A stretch of 64,000 nucleotides of DNA from Hygrophila difformis. Lineage: Eukaryota > Streptophyta > Magnoliopsida > Lamiales > Acanthaceae. This document shows positions 10,684-21,300 of the stretch, one piece after another. A program made the position numbers and the translations under genes. The notes under the pieces were generated by a model that had not been told where the DNA came from, ran no database searches, and saw only the letters and a list, made by a program, of their open reading frames with translations. The stretch covers positions 18,943,073 to 19,007,072 of the forward strand of contig JAOANR010000015.1 of the NCBI GenBank assembly GCA_030278955.1. The letters run 5' to 3'. Position 1 is the stretch's first letter; every line of letters begins with the position of its first letter.

Positions 10684-11739
10684 TTACTTGGGCCGAGTGG
10701 TCACGTCCTCCCTCTTGTTTATATTCTCTATTCGCGTCCGGCAGTCACGCAGCCGATGACCATGTCGACCGCACCGAAGGCATGCTCCAGGCTGAGGGCA
10801 TCCTCTCGCATAGTGTGGTTTACCACACTTTGGACATGGTGGTGCATAGTCGCCATGGTTGAAGACTATCCCCTTGTTTCGTCCATTGTCGTTTTGATGT
10901 GGTCGGTCCAAGTTTCTACGAGAATGGTCCTTATTCCTCTTGTATCGTCCTTGTGGTCCTTGCTTAGTCCCACCTACCGGTTTCTGTTTCAGTCCTTGAA
11001 CTCGTGCAACCGCTACTGCACGATCATACACAGCTTGTAGGTCAAGATAGTGCTCGCCCGTGATCACCTCTCTAATAGATAAGTTCAGTCCCGTCTCGAA
11101 CTTCTGTGGCTTCTCTACATCAGTTGGCACCAGTCTTGGCGCGAACCGCACCAACTCCTTGAAACGGTTATAGTATTCTTGGACCGTCTTTCCTCCTTGC
11201 CTCAGTGTCAGAAATTCCTCATACATAGCAGCCTTCATGCTCATGGGATAAAAATGATCCCTAAGCAGATCCGTGAATTCTGACCATGTGTAGGGCTCGT
11301 CGCACTCTGCACGTTTCCCTTGGGTGACTTGCCACCAATCATCCGCCTCGCCTCCTAGGTAGTATGAAGCTACGTGAACCTTTTCCCCGTCGGGACACTT
11401 TACGGCGTTCAACAGCTTGTCGAACGTCCGTATCCATTCCTCTAGCTGAGTCGGGTCCTCTTCGCCGGCGTAGTGGGGTGGTTGGTAAGGGTTTACCAAG
11501 GCTAAGTAGTTGACCCGGGTTACCGGTGGTGGTACACCCGCTTGTGCACGTTGCACTTCAGCATTTCCTAATACTACGAGAACTTCCTCGACAGTCCTTA
11601 GACGCTCATCCATATTGTTGGGAACATGAGGCACTCGCCCTTCTATGTTCTGAGGGATCTCATTATTGTTCGGTGTGTTGGGGAGGTCAGCGTTAGTGTT
11701 ATTTGGGATTTCCTTTCTCGATTTTCCCTTAGGTGCCAT
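10684..11739 (-). CDS. gag: Gag polyprotein of element A (351 aa)
   Basis: Gag forms the virus-like particle that packages element RNA in the cytoplasm. Residues about 95-215 match the plant retrotransposon gag domain: ALVNPYQPPHYAGEEDP, then WIRTFDKLLNAVKCPD, then YYLGGEADDWWQVTQG, then a run through FYPMSMKAAMYEEFLTLRQG. A basic linker leads to two zinc knuckles near residues 300-335: CPKCGKPHYARGC (short spacing) and CLRCGRHGHRLRDC (classical CX2CX4HX4C). The frame is intact from ATG 11,739 and ends soon after the knuckles, where protease would normally begin. About 515 bp of leader separate it from the primer site. No pol follows, so the element depends on partners. Confidence 0.92.
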   Translation of the reverse strand: MAPKGKSRKEIPNNTNADLPNTPNNNEIPQNIEGRVPHVPNNMDERLRTVEEVLVVLGNAEVQRAQAGVPPPVTRVNYLALVNPYQPPHYAGEEDPTQLEEWIRTFDKLLNAVKCPDGEKVHVASYYLGGEADDWWQVTQGKRAECDEPYTWSEFTDLLRDHFYPMSMKAAMYEEFLTLRQGGKTVQEYYNRFKELVRFAPRLVPTDVEKPQKFETGLNLSIREVITGEHYLDLQAVYDRAVAVARVQGLKQKPVGGTKQGPQGRYKRNKDHSRRNLDRPHQNDNGRNKGIVFNHGDYAPPCPKCGKPHYARGCPQPGACLRCGRHGHRLRDCRTRIENINKREDVTTRPK

Positions 11740-12255
11740 TCTCTGTTATCAACACACGTGAAGATGAGTTTCTAATCTAAGGCAAGTTAGCGTTCAAGAA
11801 AATCTATAAGGTAGGATTGGAAAGAGGTAATAGATAGGAGAATGCTAAACTTAGGTGATCAAATTATAAGACTGAGGCAGAATTAGTTTAAAGCAAATGC
11901 TTCTAAGTCAATGTCATGACCAATTTGAATGTAAGAGTTTTGACACTGTTAATTCACATAAAAAAAATTAGCGCGATATTCATGTATGTATGTATGCGAA
12001 TGCATGTATGCTTTATACAATGCTACCCCAACCCCGAAAAATATTTTCGTGACTTTAAAAACTTGTTGGAAAAATTTCTATGCATATGTAAATATTCTCC
12101 ATGGGTTTCAAATAAATTTTGTTCCATGGAAATGAAACTTAAAATTTAAATAATAATAATGGTACTTAAAAATTTTAAAATAATATTAATATTTGTTTAA
12201 AAATCTTGGGCCTCTATATTGGCCAGAAATAATAATAATTTAAAAATATAACCGG
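11740..12255 (-). other. Untranslated leader of element A between primer site and gag
   Basis: AT-rich sequence with no credible ORF. It ends in the primer-binding site at 12,256-12,267. An analogous leader occurs in element C (21,301-22,084). Confidence 0.6.
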
Positions 12256-12267
12256 GCTCTGATACCA
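12256..12267 (-). other. Primer-binding site of element A (initiator tRNA-Met)
   Basis: On the element strand it reads TGGTATCAGAGC, the standard plant initiator-Met primer site, three bases inside the LTR that starts at 12,271. Confidence 0.92.
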
Positions 12268-12270
12268 CTC

Positions 12271-15200
12271 TGTAACACCCCGGATTTGATAACCCAGGCC
12301 GAGGTGTCACCGCCGCACCTCCCTAGCAAGACACGGTTTCTCCGAGCTTGCTAAAGAGATGCAAGGCTATGAGCGTTGGAAAATGTTTTAAAAGCAAGTC
12401 CGGAATTACTTAAAAATAACAATGTAATATCATCCATACATGATAAAAATAATAAGTTGCAGCGGAAATTAAAATACAGGGGCGACATGGCCAAAACTCG
12501 GGTTAACAAACCCGTATGCATGTCATGTAAAACAAATAATTAAATGCCCAAAGTAATCCCACGATGCATGATCATGCTCCGTACTCTGTAATGGAAAAAT
12601 GAACAACGGGTTTTATCAGTATATAAAATACTGAGTAAGTTAATCCCTAACTAACAATTTAAGGGGTTACATGTGTTTAATTGAGATTACACTCTTCATG
12701 CGTTACGAAATTAATTTAAAATTCATAGTTTACTTGCAGCGGAAAAGCATGATTAATTTATTCAAGACGAGAATACATAATTTAAGGACTTAATTTAAAA
12801 GCATTATTTAAAACATAATTTCAGACGCGTAATTTGAATACATAATTTAAAAACATAGTAAATACGATTTAAGCGTAAATAAACACTCACACAAGTCTTT
12901 TATATTTCATCCCGTAAACTAAGAAGAGGACACCACACAAGGGAGATCACTAACGAGGCAATCTCAAAAATCATAATCAGTTAGCCGGTGAACCGGCGGC
13001 CGCAGCCATATCAGTATTGACCGCCGTTTTGGCTAGCCATGTGTATCTACCGTCAATTTGACAGGCATGTATATCAACTGTCATTTGACAGGCCTTTCAA
13101 ACGGTTTCACTACCACTCGGGCAGGCCGTGTATTTCCCACTGCCGATTTGGCAGGCCATGTGCACAACTGCCGTTTTGGCATATTAAGGAGACCACTAAC
13201 GAGGCAGTCTCAAAAGATAGTAGGACCACTAACGAGGCAGTCCAAACAATGGGAGACCACTAACGAGACAGTCTCAAAAGATAGTAGGACCACTAACGAG
13301 GCAGTCCAAATAATTTGTATGAAGATCGGCTCAGCCTAGTGAACGGGATTTTTCGAAAGTTCGTATTTCAAAGTTATCAAATGATCGATATCGCGTTTTC
13401 ATAGTTCGAGTTTTCTCAAGTTCGAAAAATCCTATTCGAGGCAGTTCACGCCTTTCTTAATTTAAAACTCGTTTTTCCCCCAAAAATTCTGAAACTTGGC
13501 CAGTAATTCAAAAACACACACACGAACAACTTTCATGTTTTAAGTTTTTGGAAATAAGGTTCCGAAGTGAGTTGAAATTTGAGTTTATTGCAAATAATAA
13601 TTTACGTCTTAAAAACTGTTTTCGTCACAGGTTCGTGTAACGCCGATTAAAAATTCATTTCAAAACCAATCGATGTGAAATTTTTACAGTAACTACACAA
13701 CACATTAAGGAACAACTTTTATGTTTTAAGTTTTTGGAAATAATGAATTCTTGGTACTCAAAAATCGTGTGCAACACACTGCATACTCATGGCCCTTAAA
13801 ACGAATTCAAAACAGTTCTAAAAACTTGGCCGATTGACATATCAAATGAACACCAAAATTCGTGAAATTTTGTAGGCATAATCTAGACACAATTATCTAC
13901 AACTTTTGTTTAGAAATGCAAAGTTAAATCATTCGAAAAATGGGTGAAAAACATGCATCAAGTTGAATGAAGGATTCTGTCACAGATTTAAAACGTTCGG
14001 TTTGTTACAGAAAGTTCATGGCGAAAATTGGGATAGCAAAACTTAATGTCAATGGCTGAAATTTGGACACAAGATAGATAAAGGTGTTAAGAACAACTTT
14101 TATGTTGAAAAGTTTTCGGTTTGAATTCCTGAAGGTCGAGTTTTTGGCGAGTCTTTAAAATTGGGCGAAAATAGGGTTTTTGAAAACCGATTTTTGTTAC
14201 AAGCCTATATCTCGAGATTTAAACAACAAACAACCACGAAAATTTGTGAGTAAGGTGTTAACTTACTTAGTTAGAGAATAGGGTCGCTGGATTGGGTTTC
14301 CGGACGTCCTAGGGTCACGACAAACGGCCAACTTCTCCGATCGCTTTTTGTTCGTTTTCCGACGTGAAATCGTAGTAAGGAAAAAGGGTTAGAATCCGAG
14401 TTTCTGAGATATATGGACGAACTAAAACTTTGTACAATAGCTTACCAAGAATCTAGAGGGCAGGGCTTGGTTCCTTTCGCCTTGCCGTCGCCGGAATACT
14501 CGCCGGAAAGTCGATTCGGAGGGGTTTTGACTTGGAGATGAAGTTTGGGAGTGTTTAGGGTTTTGTTTTCTGAAAACTATGGGTTGGGGGCGCCCAAATC
14601 TGTTCTTATGCCCTTCCCAATTGTTGTGATCGACTTGCCACCGATTGAGGTCGGATTTTTGGCAAGAAAATCGCCATGGAAGGAAAGTTTACACCTTCAG
14701 CACCTCTGGCGCGCTGGTGACGCGCACCTAAGCTTTTGTCCGCGCGGAGCACGCGTGGTCTGCCCTGGAGTCGCGACTCCTCCGTCCGCGCGGTGGCCGT
14801 GCGGCGGCGCGCGGAGGGCGCGGGCCGGCCGGACCGGCCGGTTCGGCGGTCCGCGTGGTCCGTCGGGTCTTTTCTTCTTTTCTCGATCGGGTTTCTATCC
14901 CCTACGTTTTCGGTTCGACTTTTCGGGTCATTTCTGGGGTTACGATTCCTTTCTAAATTTTATTTTGACTCCAATGAATTTCATATTCGAAACCTTGAAT
15001 CCGTCGAGTTTGAATTCATCGTCTTTCGACTCCCGTGTAGTAATTTATCTGATTAAATTACTTCCGACTTCACGGGTTTTTGGAATTAAAATTCTTTTCC
15101 TTCTTGAATTTAATTCCAATTCTTTTAACTCGATTCATGGAATTTCTTCGGCTTCCTTTCCCCCTTTTATTCCATTTTGAGTTTTTGAATCTATCGGCGT

Positions 15201-15288
15201 TTCATTTCTGAGCAATAATTTATTGTAATAAATTATTTTCTTTTCGGAAATAAATTTTTATTTTGCTGTAAAAATCCCGGGTATTACA
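12271..15288 (-). repeat. Right LTR of element A (5' LTR in element sense)
   Basis: 3,018 bp, nearly identical to 7,214-10,231. Differences I saw are scattered single bases, for example near 12,357, 12,563, 13,351, 14,095 and 14,799. It includes the hairpin cassette at 12,943-13,308. As the upstream LTR it would hold the promoter, reading leftwards. Confidence 0.93.
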
Positions 15289-15293
15289 CCGAG
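15289..15293. repeat. Right target-site duplication of element A (CCGAG)
   Basis: Exact copy of 7,209-7,213. Confidence 0.92.
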
Positions 15294-16455
15294 ACTCCGG
15301 GGTCTCCCTGACGAGGTGCGTCCTCACCGGCATGACAGGTTACGTTTTAGGACGAGGGCCGCCCAGGACTTCTATTTCGACGAGCTTCGTCGAAACAGGG
15401 CTTATGTCCCCGAGAGAGGCATATATCCTGATCATTTGGGCGATGATAGGGTCAGTGCGGTCTTGGAGTACTTGCAGTGGACTGAACTTGCACGTCATCC
15501 CGAGGGCGTTGCCTCCAGTTATCTGGCTATGGAGGTTATCGCCAACATTGGCGGTCTTGGGGAGGGTGATGACTTATCTCGAGTATGGGTTCGTGGTCGC
15601 TATCTCGACTTCAGTGCTCGGGCGATCAATGTCTATTTCGGTTTGCCTAACGATGGCGCATTCCGCCCACAGCCTGAGGGCCGTGTTCTTGCTCCTACGT
15701 GGGATGTCTTATGCACCGCGGTGGCTCCTCAGCTCGAGCACGATCATGAGCTGCGTTTGACGACGATGGACTCCCCTTGGCGAGAGCTCACCCAGATATG
15801 GTTAGGGCGCGTCCGGCCGATTACCCGGAGCCATATCGTCCTGGATCACGTCTATGAGACCATTTGCTTTATCGCGCGAGGCGGTAGGGTGAATGTGGGA
15901 GCTTGTATTGAGGACAACTTGAGGGGTATGCGGAGAGGACGAGGGAGTAGGGTGATTACCCATATTCACCTCATTTGTGGCTTGTGCGCGGCGCAGGGGA
16001 TTCGCACGACACCGGAGACAGATCCGTACAAGTTAGCGGCGGGTGGTTGCTACCGTATCCCGACTTACGCTGCCCGGCGTAGCGCCTTACGTCGTGGAGT
16101 TCCTCGGGCTGTACTTCGCCCGCAGCCTGATGATGGCGGCTTGATTCTAGTTGTACCTCCAGAGCAGCCACCCCCTCCTCCAGTAGTTCCACCGCCTGCA
16201 GTGGCGCCTCAGGGCCAGGAGATGACTCAGATGCTGCAGATGATGCAGGAGATGCGGGTCGGTATGGATGCCGGGTTTGCAGCTGGGCAGGCTCGTTACG
16301 ACACCTTAGACACTAGGTTGGACTTCTACCAGGCCCGTATGGACTCATTTGCTATGAGGCAGGCTCAGCAGCAGGCCACTATGTCCGACATGTATGCCTA
16401 TGTGCGGCAGATGGATGACTACATGCGTCGGCAGTTCCCGCCTCCCGATCAGTGA
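15294..16455 (+). pseudogene. Main part of antisense 'plant putative transposon protein'-like gene, split by element A
   Basis: Together with 7,086-7,213 this gives 1,290 nt (429 codons plus stop) without a stop. Visible parts are an N-terminal core with DFYFDELRRNRAYVPERGI (a motif I associate with the plant putative transposon protein / Transposase_32 family), a central region with YFGLPNDG and WRELTQIWLGRVRPITRSH, a proline-rich hinge (EQPPPPPVVPPPAVAPQ, about 16,160-16,207), and a Met/Gln/Asp-rich coiled-coil C-terminus. The biochemical function of the family is unknown. The gene is antisense to element B and has an apparent leader intron. Antisense extra ORFs are known in some plant Ty3/gypsy lineages. 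The only break is the recent element A insertion, so the frame was probably under constraint until then. The family call is from memory of motifs. Confidence 0.7.
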
Positions 16456-17314
16456 TGTTTTTTTTTCGCATTTTCATTTAGGTTTCGTATAAGACGTATT
16501 TTGTTTAGTTTCCTCCTTATGAGGATGTTTCTGCTGACTAGGATTCATAGTTTACATTTCCGTTGTGTTATTGCCTAGTTACGTGTTTGACTTGCGTTAG
16601 TTGTTTGTTGCTGTTTAGAAACACGGTTTAATTGTTCTGCCTTAGTTTATGGTTCGAGATGTTCTGGATTTCATTGTTACCTCCTTATCGCATCTATATA
16701 TGGGTGGGTTGCCCAACAATACTTGCATCGTTGTGGGACTGAGCCGCTTCAAGGAAATTATATAAAATAATGTGATAAGGTATACAGGGTAAAATTTAAA
16801 TAGATATATATTTAATAAATAATTGCTTGTAAGGAAAATTTTTTAAATAAAGAATGGTATTAATAGGTATCAATCTATTGGGACCTGCTAGTAGAGGTTA
16901 TTGGATCTTAGTGTATTGTTTGTTGTCGTTGGGGGTTGTTCATTACTTGTCTTTTTTTTTTAACAGTAACCTGTTCGTTTATTTTTTTATTTTTTTTTTC
17001 GTGGAGACCCTAGGGTCTAAAGTTCTAGGGTTTAGGGTTAGGGTGCCCTTGTTTAATTGTTAACTCTATAATATGTATTTATATTATTTATTTATTTTTA
17101 CTTTGTTCCTTTATTCGATGGAGTTTCATATAAGTAATAAATAAAATGTAAGGAACAATTTAGATGTACTCGCATAAAAGATAAAAGCTTGTAATTTTAT
17201 TCCTCCAGAGAAAAACTCTTATTGGTTACAAGCATTTGAAATGGAAATAGGAGTGCTGCTAATAGTACGGAAAGGGAAATATACTACTAATAGTGCGTAG
17301 CTGGATCACTAGAT
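16456..17314. other. Spacer in element B between the two convergent ORFs
   Basis: T-rich 3' flank of the antisense gene followed by AT-rich sequence with poly-T runs near 16,960-17,000. No credible gene was seen. The two ORFs of element B face each other across this spacer. Confidence 0.5.
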
Positions 17315-17713
17315 CTAAAACGAATGGGTAGGCTCGTCCTTGATGGGATCATCCTCATCGCTCGATACATCGATGGGCATGGCGACATTAGGGGCAGGCC
17401 CCGGGTTCTGATGAACCGCCCCATCCACGTCCTGGGCTAGGTTAGTCAATTCCCAGCCCAGGGTCTCCACTTGCTCCTCCAAGTCATCACCCTTGTCTTG
17501 GAGCTGGGCCACTTGGGCTTGGAGCTGCATGACTTGATCCTGCAGCTGGGTTATGTGGTGATGGTCTGTCTCCCTAAGATGACCCACATGGGCCAGGTTA
17601 CCCTCCAACTGTCCTACCCGCGTCTTGAAATAATTGATATGCTGTTGGGACTCGAGGTACGCATTCATCAGTTTTACCATCAGGTTGATCATGTTTGCAT
17701 TTGGTTCGGCCAT
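17315..17713 (-). CDS. Coiled-coil protein in the gag position of element B (132 aa)
   Basis: The ORF lies about 350 bp inside the primer site, where gag sits in elements A and C, and reads in element sense. I do not recognise a family. Residues about 25-100 form a strong heptad pattern (HITQLQDQVMQLQAQVAQLQ is the clearest part) with few helix breakers. The tail is acidic (SSDEDDPIKDEP). It has no gag domain, zinc knuckle or protease motif. A coiled coil in this place could help particle or complex assembly, which is only inference. The frame is intact from MAEPNANMINL, and element B is old enough for its LTRs to have diverged, so the intact frame is notable. Confidence 0.65.
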   Translation of the reverse strand: MAEPNANMINLMVKLMNAYLESQQHINYFKTRVGQLEGNLAHVGHLRETDHHHITQLQDQVMQLQAQVAQLQDKGDDLEEQVETLGWELTNLAQDVDGAVHQNPGPAPNVAMPIDVSSDEDDPIKDEPTHSF

Positions 17714-18059
17714 CTAATGTCAACAAGGTAAGTTAGAGTTAGAATATGTTTTAGGCAAGTTTAGTTATGCATGAATTTAAACATATATGCAACATGCAAG
17801 TGCAAGTCCCCTTCCCCATTAAAAAATTTAATTTATCCATGTATTTAAAATAAATCTACTACATGGGTAGGAATAAAAGTTGGGCCTCTATAGTGGACCA
17901 AAAATTTAATATTTCTTTGGCTAAGATATTGGGCTACGTAAAAAAAATAAGCTTTCGGGCTAAAAATAATACTAGTAGTCAAAAATAATAAATTTAAAAA
18001 TAATGCTTGGGTTTAAAATAATGGTTTAAAATAATAGTAGTAGCATTAAAATTTTCCGG
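17714..18059 (-). other. Untranslated leader of element B
   Basis: AT-rich sequence between the primer site and the coiled-coil ORF. It resembles the leaders of elements A and C ('gggcctctata', runs of 'aataataa'). No gene was seen. Confidence 0.55.
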
Positions 18060-18071
18060 GCTCCGATACCA
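18060..18071 (-). other. Primer-binding site of element B (initiator tRNA-Met type)
   Basis: The element strand reads TGGTATCGGAGC, one base different from the element A and C sites, again three bases inside the LTR. Confidence 0.85.
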
Positions 18072-18074
18072 ACT

Positions 18075-20862
18075 TGTAACACCCCGGATTTGATAACCCA
18101 AGCTGGGATATCACCGCCACATCTCCCTAGCAAGACACGGCTTCCCGAGCTCACTAAGGAAATGCAAGGCTTATGAGTACGTAAAAGATTTAAAAACATT
18201 TCAATATTGAGTTCGGAAATTAATAATACTTAATTGAAAATACGGAAGTAATAATCATCCATGCACGAGATAGAGTAAATGCAGCGGAAAAAGTAATCAC
18301 GGCCAACACGGCCAAACCTCGGGTGCAACAGGCCCAGTAAAACAGTAGTAAAATGCAGTAAATAAAAATGTTCATAAAAGTTTTCCCCCAAGTGCAAGTG
18401 CATGCGTCACTCGACATACTCTGTAAAAGAAAAATAACAAAGGGTTTATCAGTATAAAAATTATACCGAGTAAGTTAATCCCTAACTAAACAATTTAAGG
18501 GGTTACATGCGTTTTAATTAAAATTACACTTTTCATGCATAACGAAATTAATTTAAAATTCATAGTTTACTCGCAGCGGAAGAACATGATTAACTTATTC
18601 AAGATGAGAATACATAATTAAAAGACTCAATTTAAAAGCGTAATTTAAAAGCATAATTTAAGAATGTAATTTAGAAACATAATTTAAAAACATGGTAAAT
18701 AAAATTTAAGCATAATTAAACACTCGCGCAAGTCTTTTATATTTTATCCCGCAAACTAAGAAGAGGACACCATACCGGGGAGATCACTAACGAGGCAATC
18801 TCAAATTGTAGGACCACTAACGAGGCAGTCCAAATAAATGGGAGACCACTAACGAGGCAGTCTCAAAGATAGTAGGAACACTAACGAGGTGATCCAAATA
18901 ACACAGCGCGCGAGATCACTAACGAGGCAATCTCATATAGTAAGGAGACCACTAACGAGGCAGTCTCAAAGATAATGATAGCATGAAGATCGGCTCAGCC
19001 TAGTGAACGGGATTTTTCAAAAGTTCATATTTCAATGTTACAAAATATTCGATATCGCGTTTCGTAGTTCGAGTTTTCTCAAGTTCGAAAAATCCGATTC
19101 GACACAGTTTACGCCTTTCTTAATTAAAAATTCATCTTTACACCAAAAATTTTGAAATGTACACAGTAGCTCAAGAACACACATACGAACAACTTTCATG
19201 TTTTAGGTTTTTGGAAATAAGGTTTCGAAGTGAGTCAATTTTTCGAGTTCTTTGCAAAAGAAGATTTCTGTCCAAAAGACTGATTCCGACACAGTTACGT
19301 GCGACGCCGATTAAAAATTCATTTCAAATCCAATTGGTCCGAAATTTTTATAGGATGTACACAACACCTTAATGAACAAATTTCATATTTTAAGATTTTG
19401 GAAATAATGAATTTTAGATGTTCAAAAGTCGACACCAAAACGCTGCACACGAGCGGATTCAAAAGTTGTTTTAGAACAGGTTCTGAAATCGTTCGTTTTG
19501 ACATATCAAATGAACTCCAAAATTCATGAAATATTATATGCATAATCTAGACACAAATATCTACAACTTTTGTTTATAAATGCAAAGTTGAATCGATCTA
19601 AAAATGGGTAAAAAATATGCATCAAGTCGAGTCAATAAATCTGTCCAGAATTCAAACGTTCGGTTTTATCACAGAAAATTTACGGTGCGATTTGGGATAT
19701 CAAATCTTTATGTCAATGGCTGAAATTTGGACACAAGGTAGATTAGAGTCTTATGAACAAAATCTATGTTGAAAAGTTTTCGGTTTGAATTCCCGAAGGT
19801 TGGGTTTTAGGCGAGTCTAAAATTGGACGAAAATAGGGTTTTTGAAAACCGATTTTAGTTACGGGTCTTGATCTTAAGTTTTAAACGACAATAAACTACA
19901 AAAATTGAAGAGTAAGGTCTTAACTTACTTAGTTAGAGGGTAGGATCGCTGTAAAGGATTTCCGGGCATCTTAAGGTCGCGACGAACGGCCAAATTCTCC
20001 GATCTCTTCTTGTTCGCCCCCCGACGAGAAATTGTAACGAGAAATAGGGTGTTAGATTTCGAGTATTTGGGGTCTAAGGACGAACTCAAAACTGTAATAC
20101 GACTCACCAAAGTCTTAGAAGGCAGATGCCACGCTCCGATCGTTCCGTCTTCGCCGGAATCCTCGCCGGAAAGTGAAGTCGAAGGAGTTTTGGCTTAGAG
20201 GGGAGAATTTGAGAGGGTGGAACTTTTGTTTTCTGTCCCAATGGGATTGGGGGCGCCCTAATCCGCCCTTAAACCTTTCCCAAAGGCCTTGATCCGCTTG
20301 CCCTCGATAGGGGACGGATTTTTGGCAAGAAAATCGCCATAGAAGGAAAGTTTACACCTTCTGCACCTCTGGCGCGGTGGTGGCGCGCACATAGAGCTTT
20401 GTCCGCGCGGAGCACGCGCGACCAGTCTTGGGACGCGTCTCCCTCTTCCGCGCGGTGGCCGCGCGGTGGCGCGCGGCGAGCGCATGGCGGCCGGACCGGC
20501 CGGTTCTGCGGTCCGCATGGTCCGTCGGGTCTTTTCTTCTTTCCTCTATCGGTTTTCTATCCTCTACGTGTTGGCTCGACTCCTCGGGTCGTTTCCGGTT
20601 CGAAATCTTTACCTTAAACTTGTTACGAGTTCGGGTTTAACGCTCGTAACATTTCCGTGCCATAATTAGTCTAGTTAAATTAGTTCCAATTCCTCCTATC
20701 GTTTTTGTGATGGATCTTGTGATTTATTTTGTGATTTATTTTGTGATCTATTTTGTGACTGAACTTAGAATTTAGATTTCCAAGCTGCCTATGTACCCTG
20801 TGAAGGGATCAAGTCATGACGCAGTTCAAAGCAATTTGAATTTGTTTTTCTCGGGTGTTACA
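18075..20862 (-). repeat. Right LTR of element B (5' LTR in element sense)
   Basis: 2,788 bp from TGTAACACC to GGGTGTTACA. It has a hairpin cassette at 18,780-18,967, the roughly 190-bp modules over about 19,140-19,760, and a GC-rich palindromic spot at 20,440-20,485. The last 110 bases carry the 'gctgcctatgtaccctgtg' block, which in other copies lies outside the LTR. It ends inside the gag of element C. Confidence 0.88.
18780..18967. repeat. Hairpin cassette in the right LTR of element B
   Basis: Six units with constant CACTAACGAGGCA-type loops and paired arms GAGAT/ATCTC, GGAC/GTCC and GAGAC/GTCTC. Here the second unit keeps an intact GGAC/GTCC stem, whereas the left LTR copy lost it. Confidence 0.8.
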
Positions 20863-21300
20863 GTCTTCCTCTGAATTCGCTTGAAGATTTTGCCATCACT
20901 CATCGGCTTTGCCTCCTAAGTAGTAGGTCGCTACGTGTATATTCTCCTCCTCAGGGCATTTGATAGCGTTCAAGAGTTTATCAAATGTACGGATCCACCC
21001 TTCCAACTTGGCCGGATCCTCTTGGCCGTCATAACGGGGTGGGTTGTAGGGATTTACTAACGCCAAGTAGTTTACTCGGGCTACTGGCGGAGGTACTGTT
21101 GTTTGTGCCCTATGCACCTCGGCATTTCCTAGTGCTACAAGGACTTCCTCCATAGTCCTTAGACGTTCTTCCATGTTGTTGGGTGCAGGAGGTACTCGTT
21201 CTCCTAGGTTTTGAGGGGTTTCATTGTTATTGGCCACGTTGGGAAGGTTAGCGTCAGTGCCGTTTGGACTTACCTTCGTTGGTTTCCTCCTAGGTGCCAT
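20863..21300 (-). pseudogene. gag: N-terminal gag fragment of element C
   Basis: The first 134 codons match the element A gag closely (NYLALVNPYNPPRYDG, then WIRTFDKLLNAIKCPEEENI, then YYLGGKADE). An in-frame TGA follows where element A has the first Trp of its DDWWQ motif, and reading continues as WQNLQANSEED up to 20,863, where the element B LTR begins. So this copy has both a nonsense change and a break by the element B insertion. Start MAPRRKPTKV is clear. Confidence 0.88.

Larger units (their letters stand above)
7214..15288 (-). mobile_element. Element A: complete gag-only LTR retrotransposon nested in element B
   Basis: The 8,075-bp element has two 3,018-bp LTRs that start TGTAACACC and end GGTATTACA on the plus strand. 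Its ends are flanked by a perfect CCGAG duplication. The internal region is only 2,039 bp and holds a primer-binding site, one gag ORF and a polypurine tract. No protease, reverse transcriptase or integrase is present. It resembles the gag-only, non-autonomous plant elements called TR-GAG. I counted about 14 differences between the LTRs by eye (near 0.5%), so insertion is recent. Sense is minus, the same as element B and the element C remnant. Confidence 0.93.
3073..20862 (-). mobile_element. Element B: non-autonomous Ty3/gypsy (chromovirus-derived) retrotransposon with element A nested inside
   Basis: Two related LTRs (3,073-5,770 and 18,075-20,862) bound an internal region that, without nested element A, is about 4.2 kb. 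Reading on the minus strand from the right there are: LTR, primer-binding site (18,060-18,071), coiled-coil ORF (17,315-17,713), antisense gene (7,086-7,213 plus 15,294-16,455), integrase/chromodomain scrap (5,793-6,146), polypurine tract (5,771-5,788), LTR. Gag, protease, reverse transcriptase and RNase H are absent, so movement would need proteins from a relative. The left LTR lacks its first 57 bases. The right end interrupts the gag of element C. No target duplication can be checked because the left end is lost. Confidence 0.8.

Noticed and set aside
10600..11040. Plus-strand frame of 141 codons over gag of element A
   Set aside because: Antisense shadow of the gag ORF; no motif.
20863..20867. 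Target duplication of element B
   Set aside because: The base run after the right LTR (gtctt) has no partner because the left LTR end is deleted.
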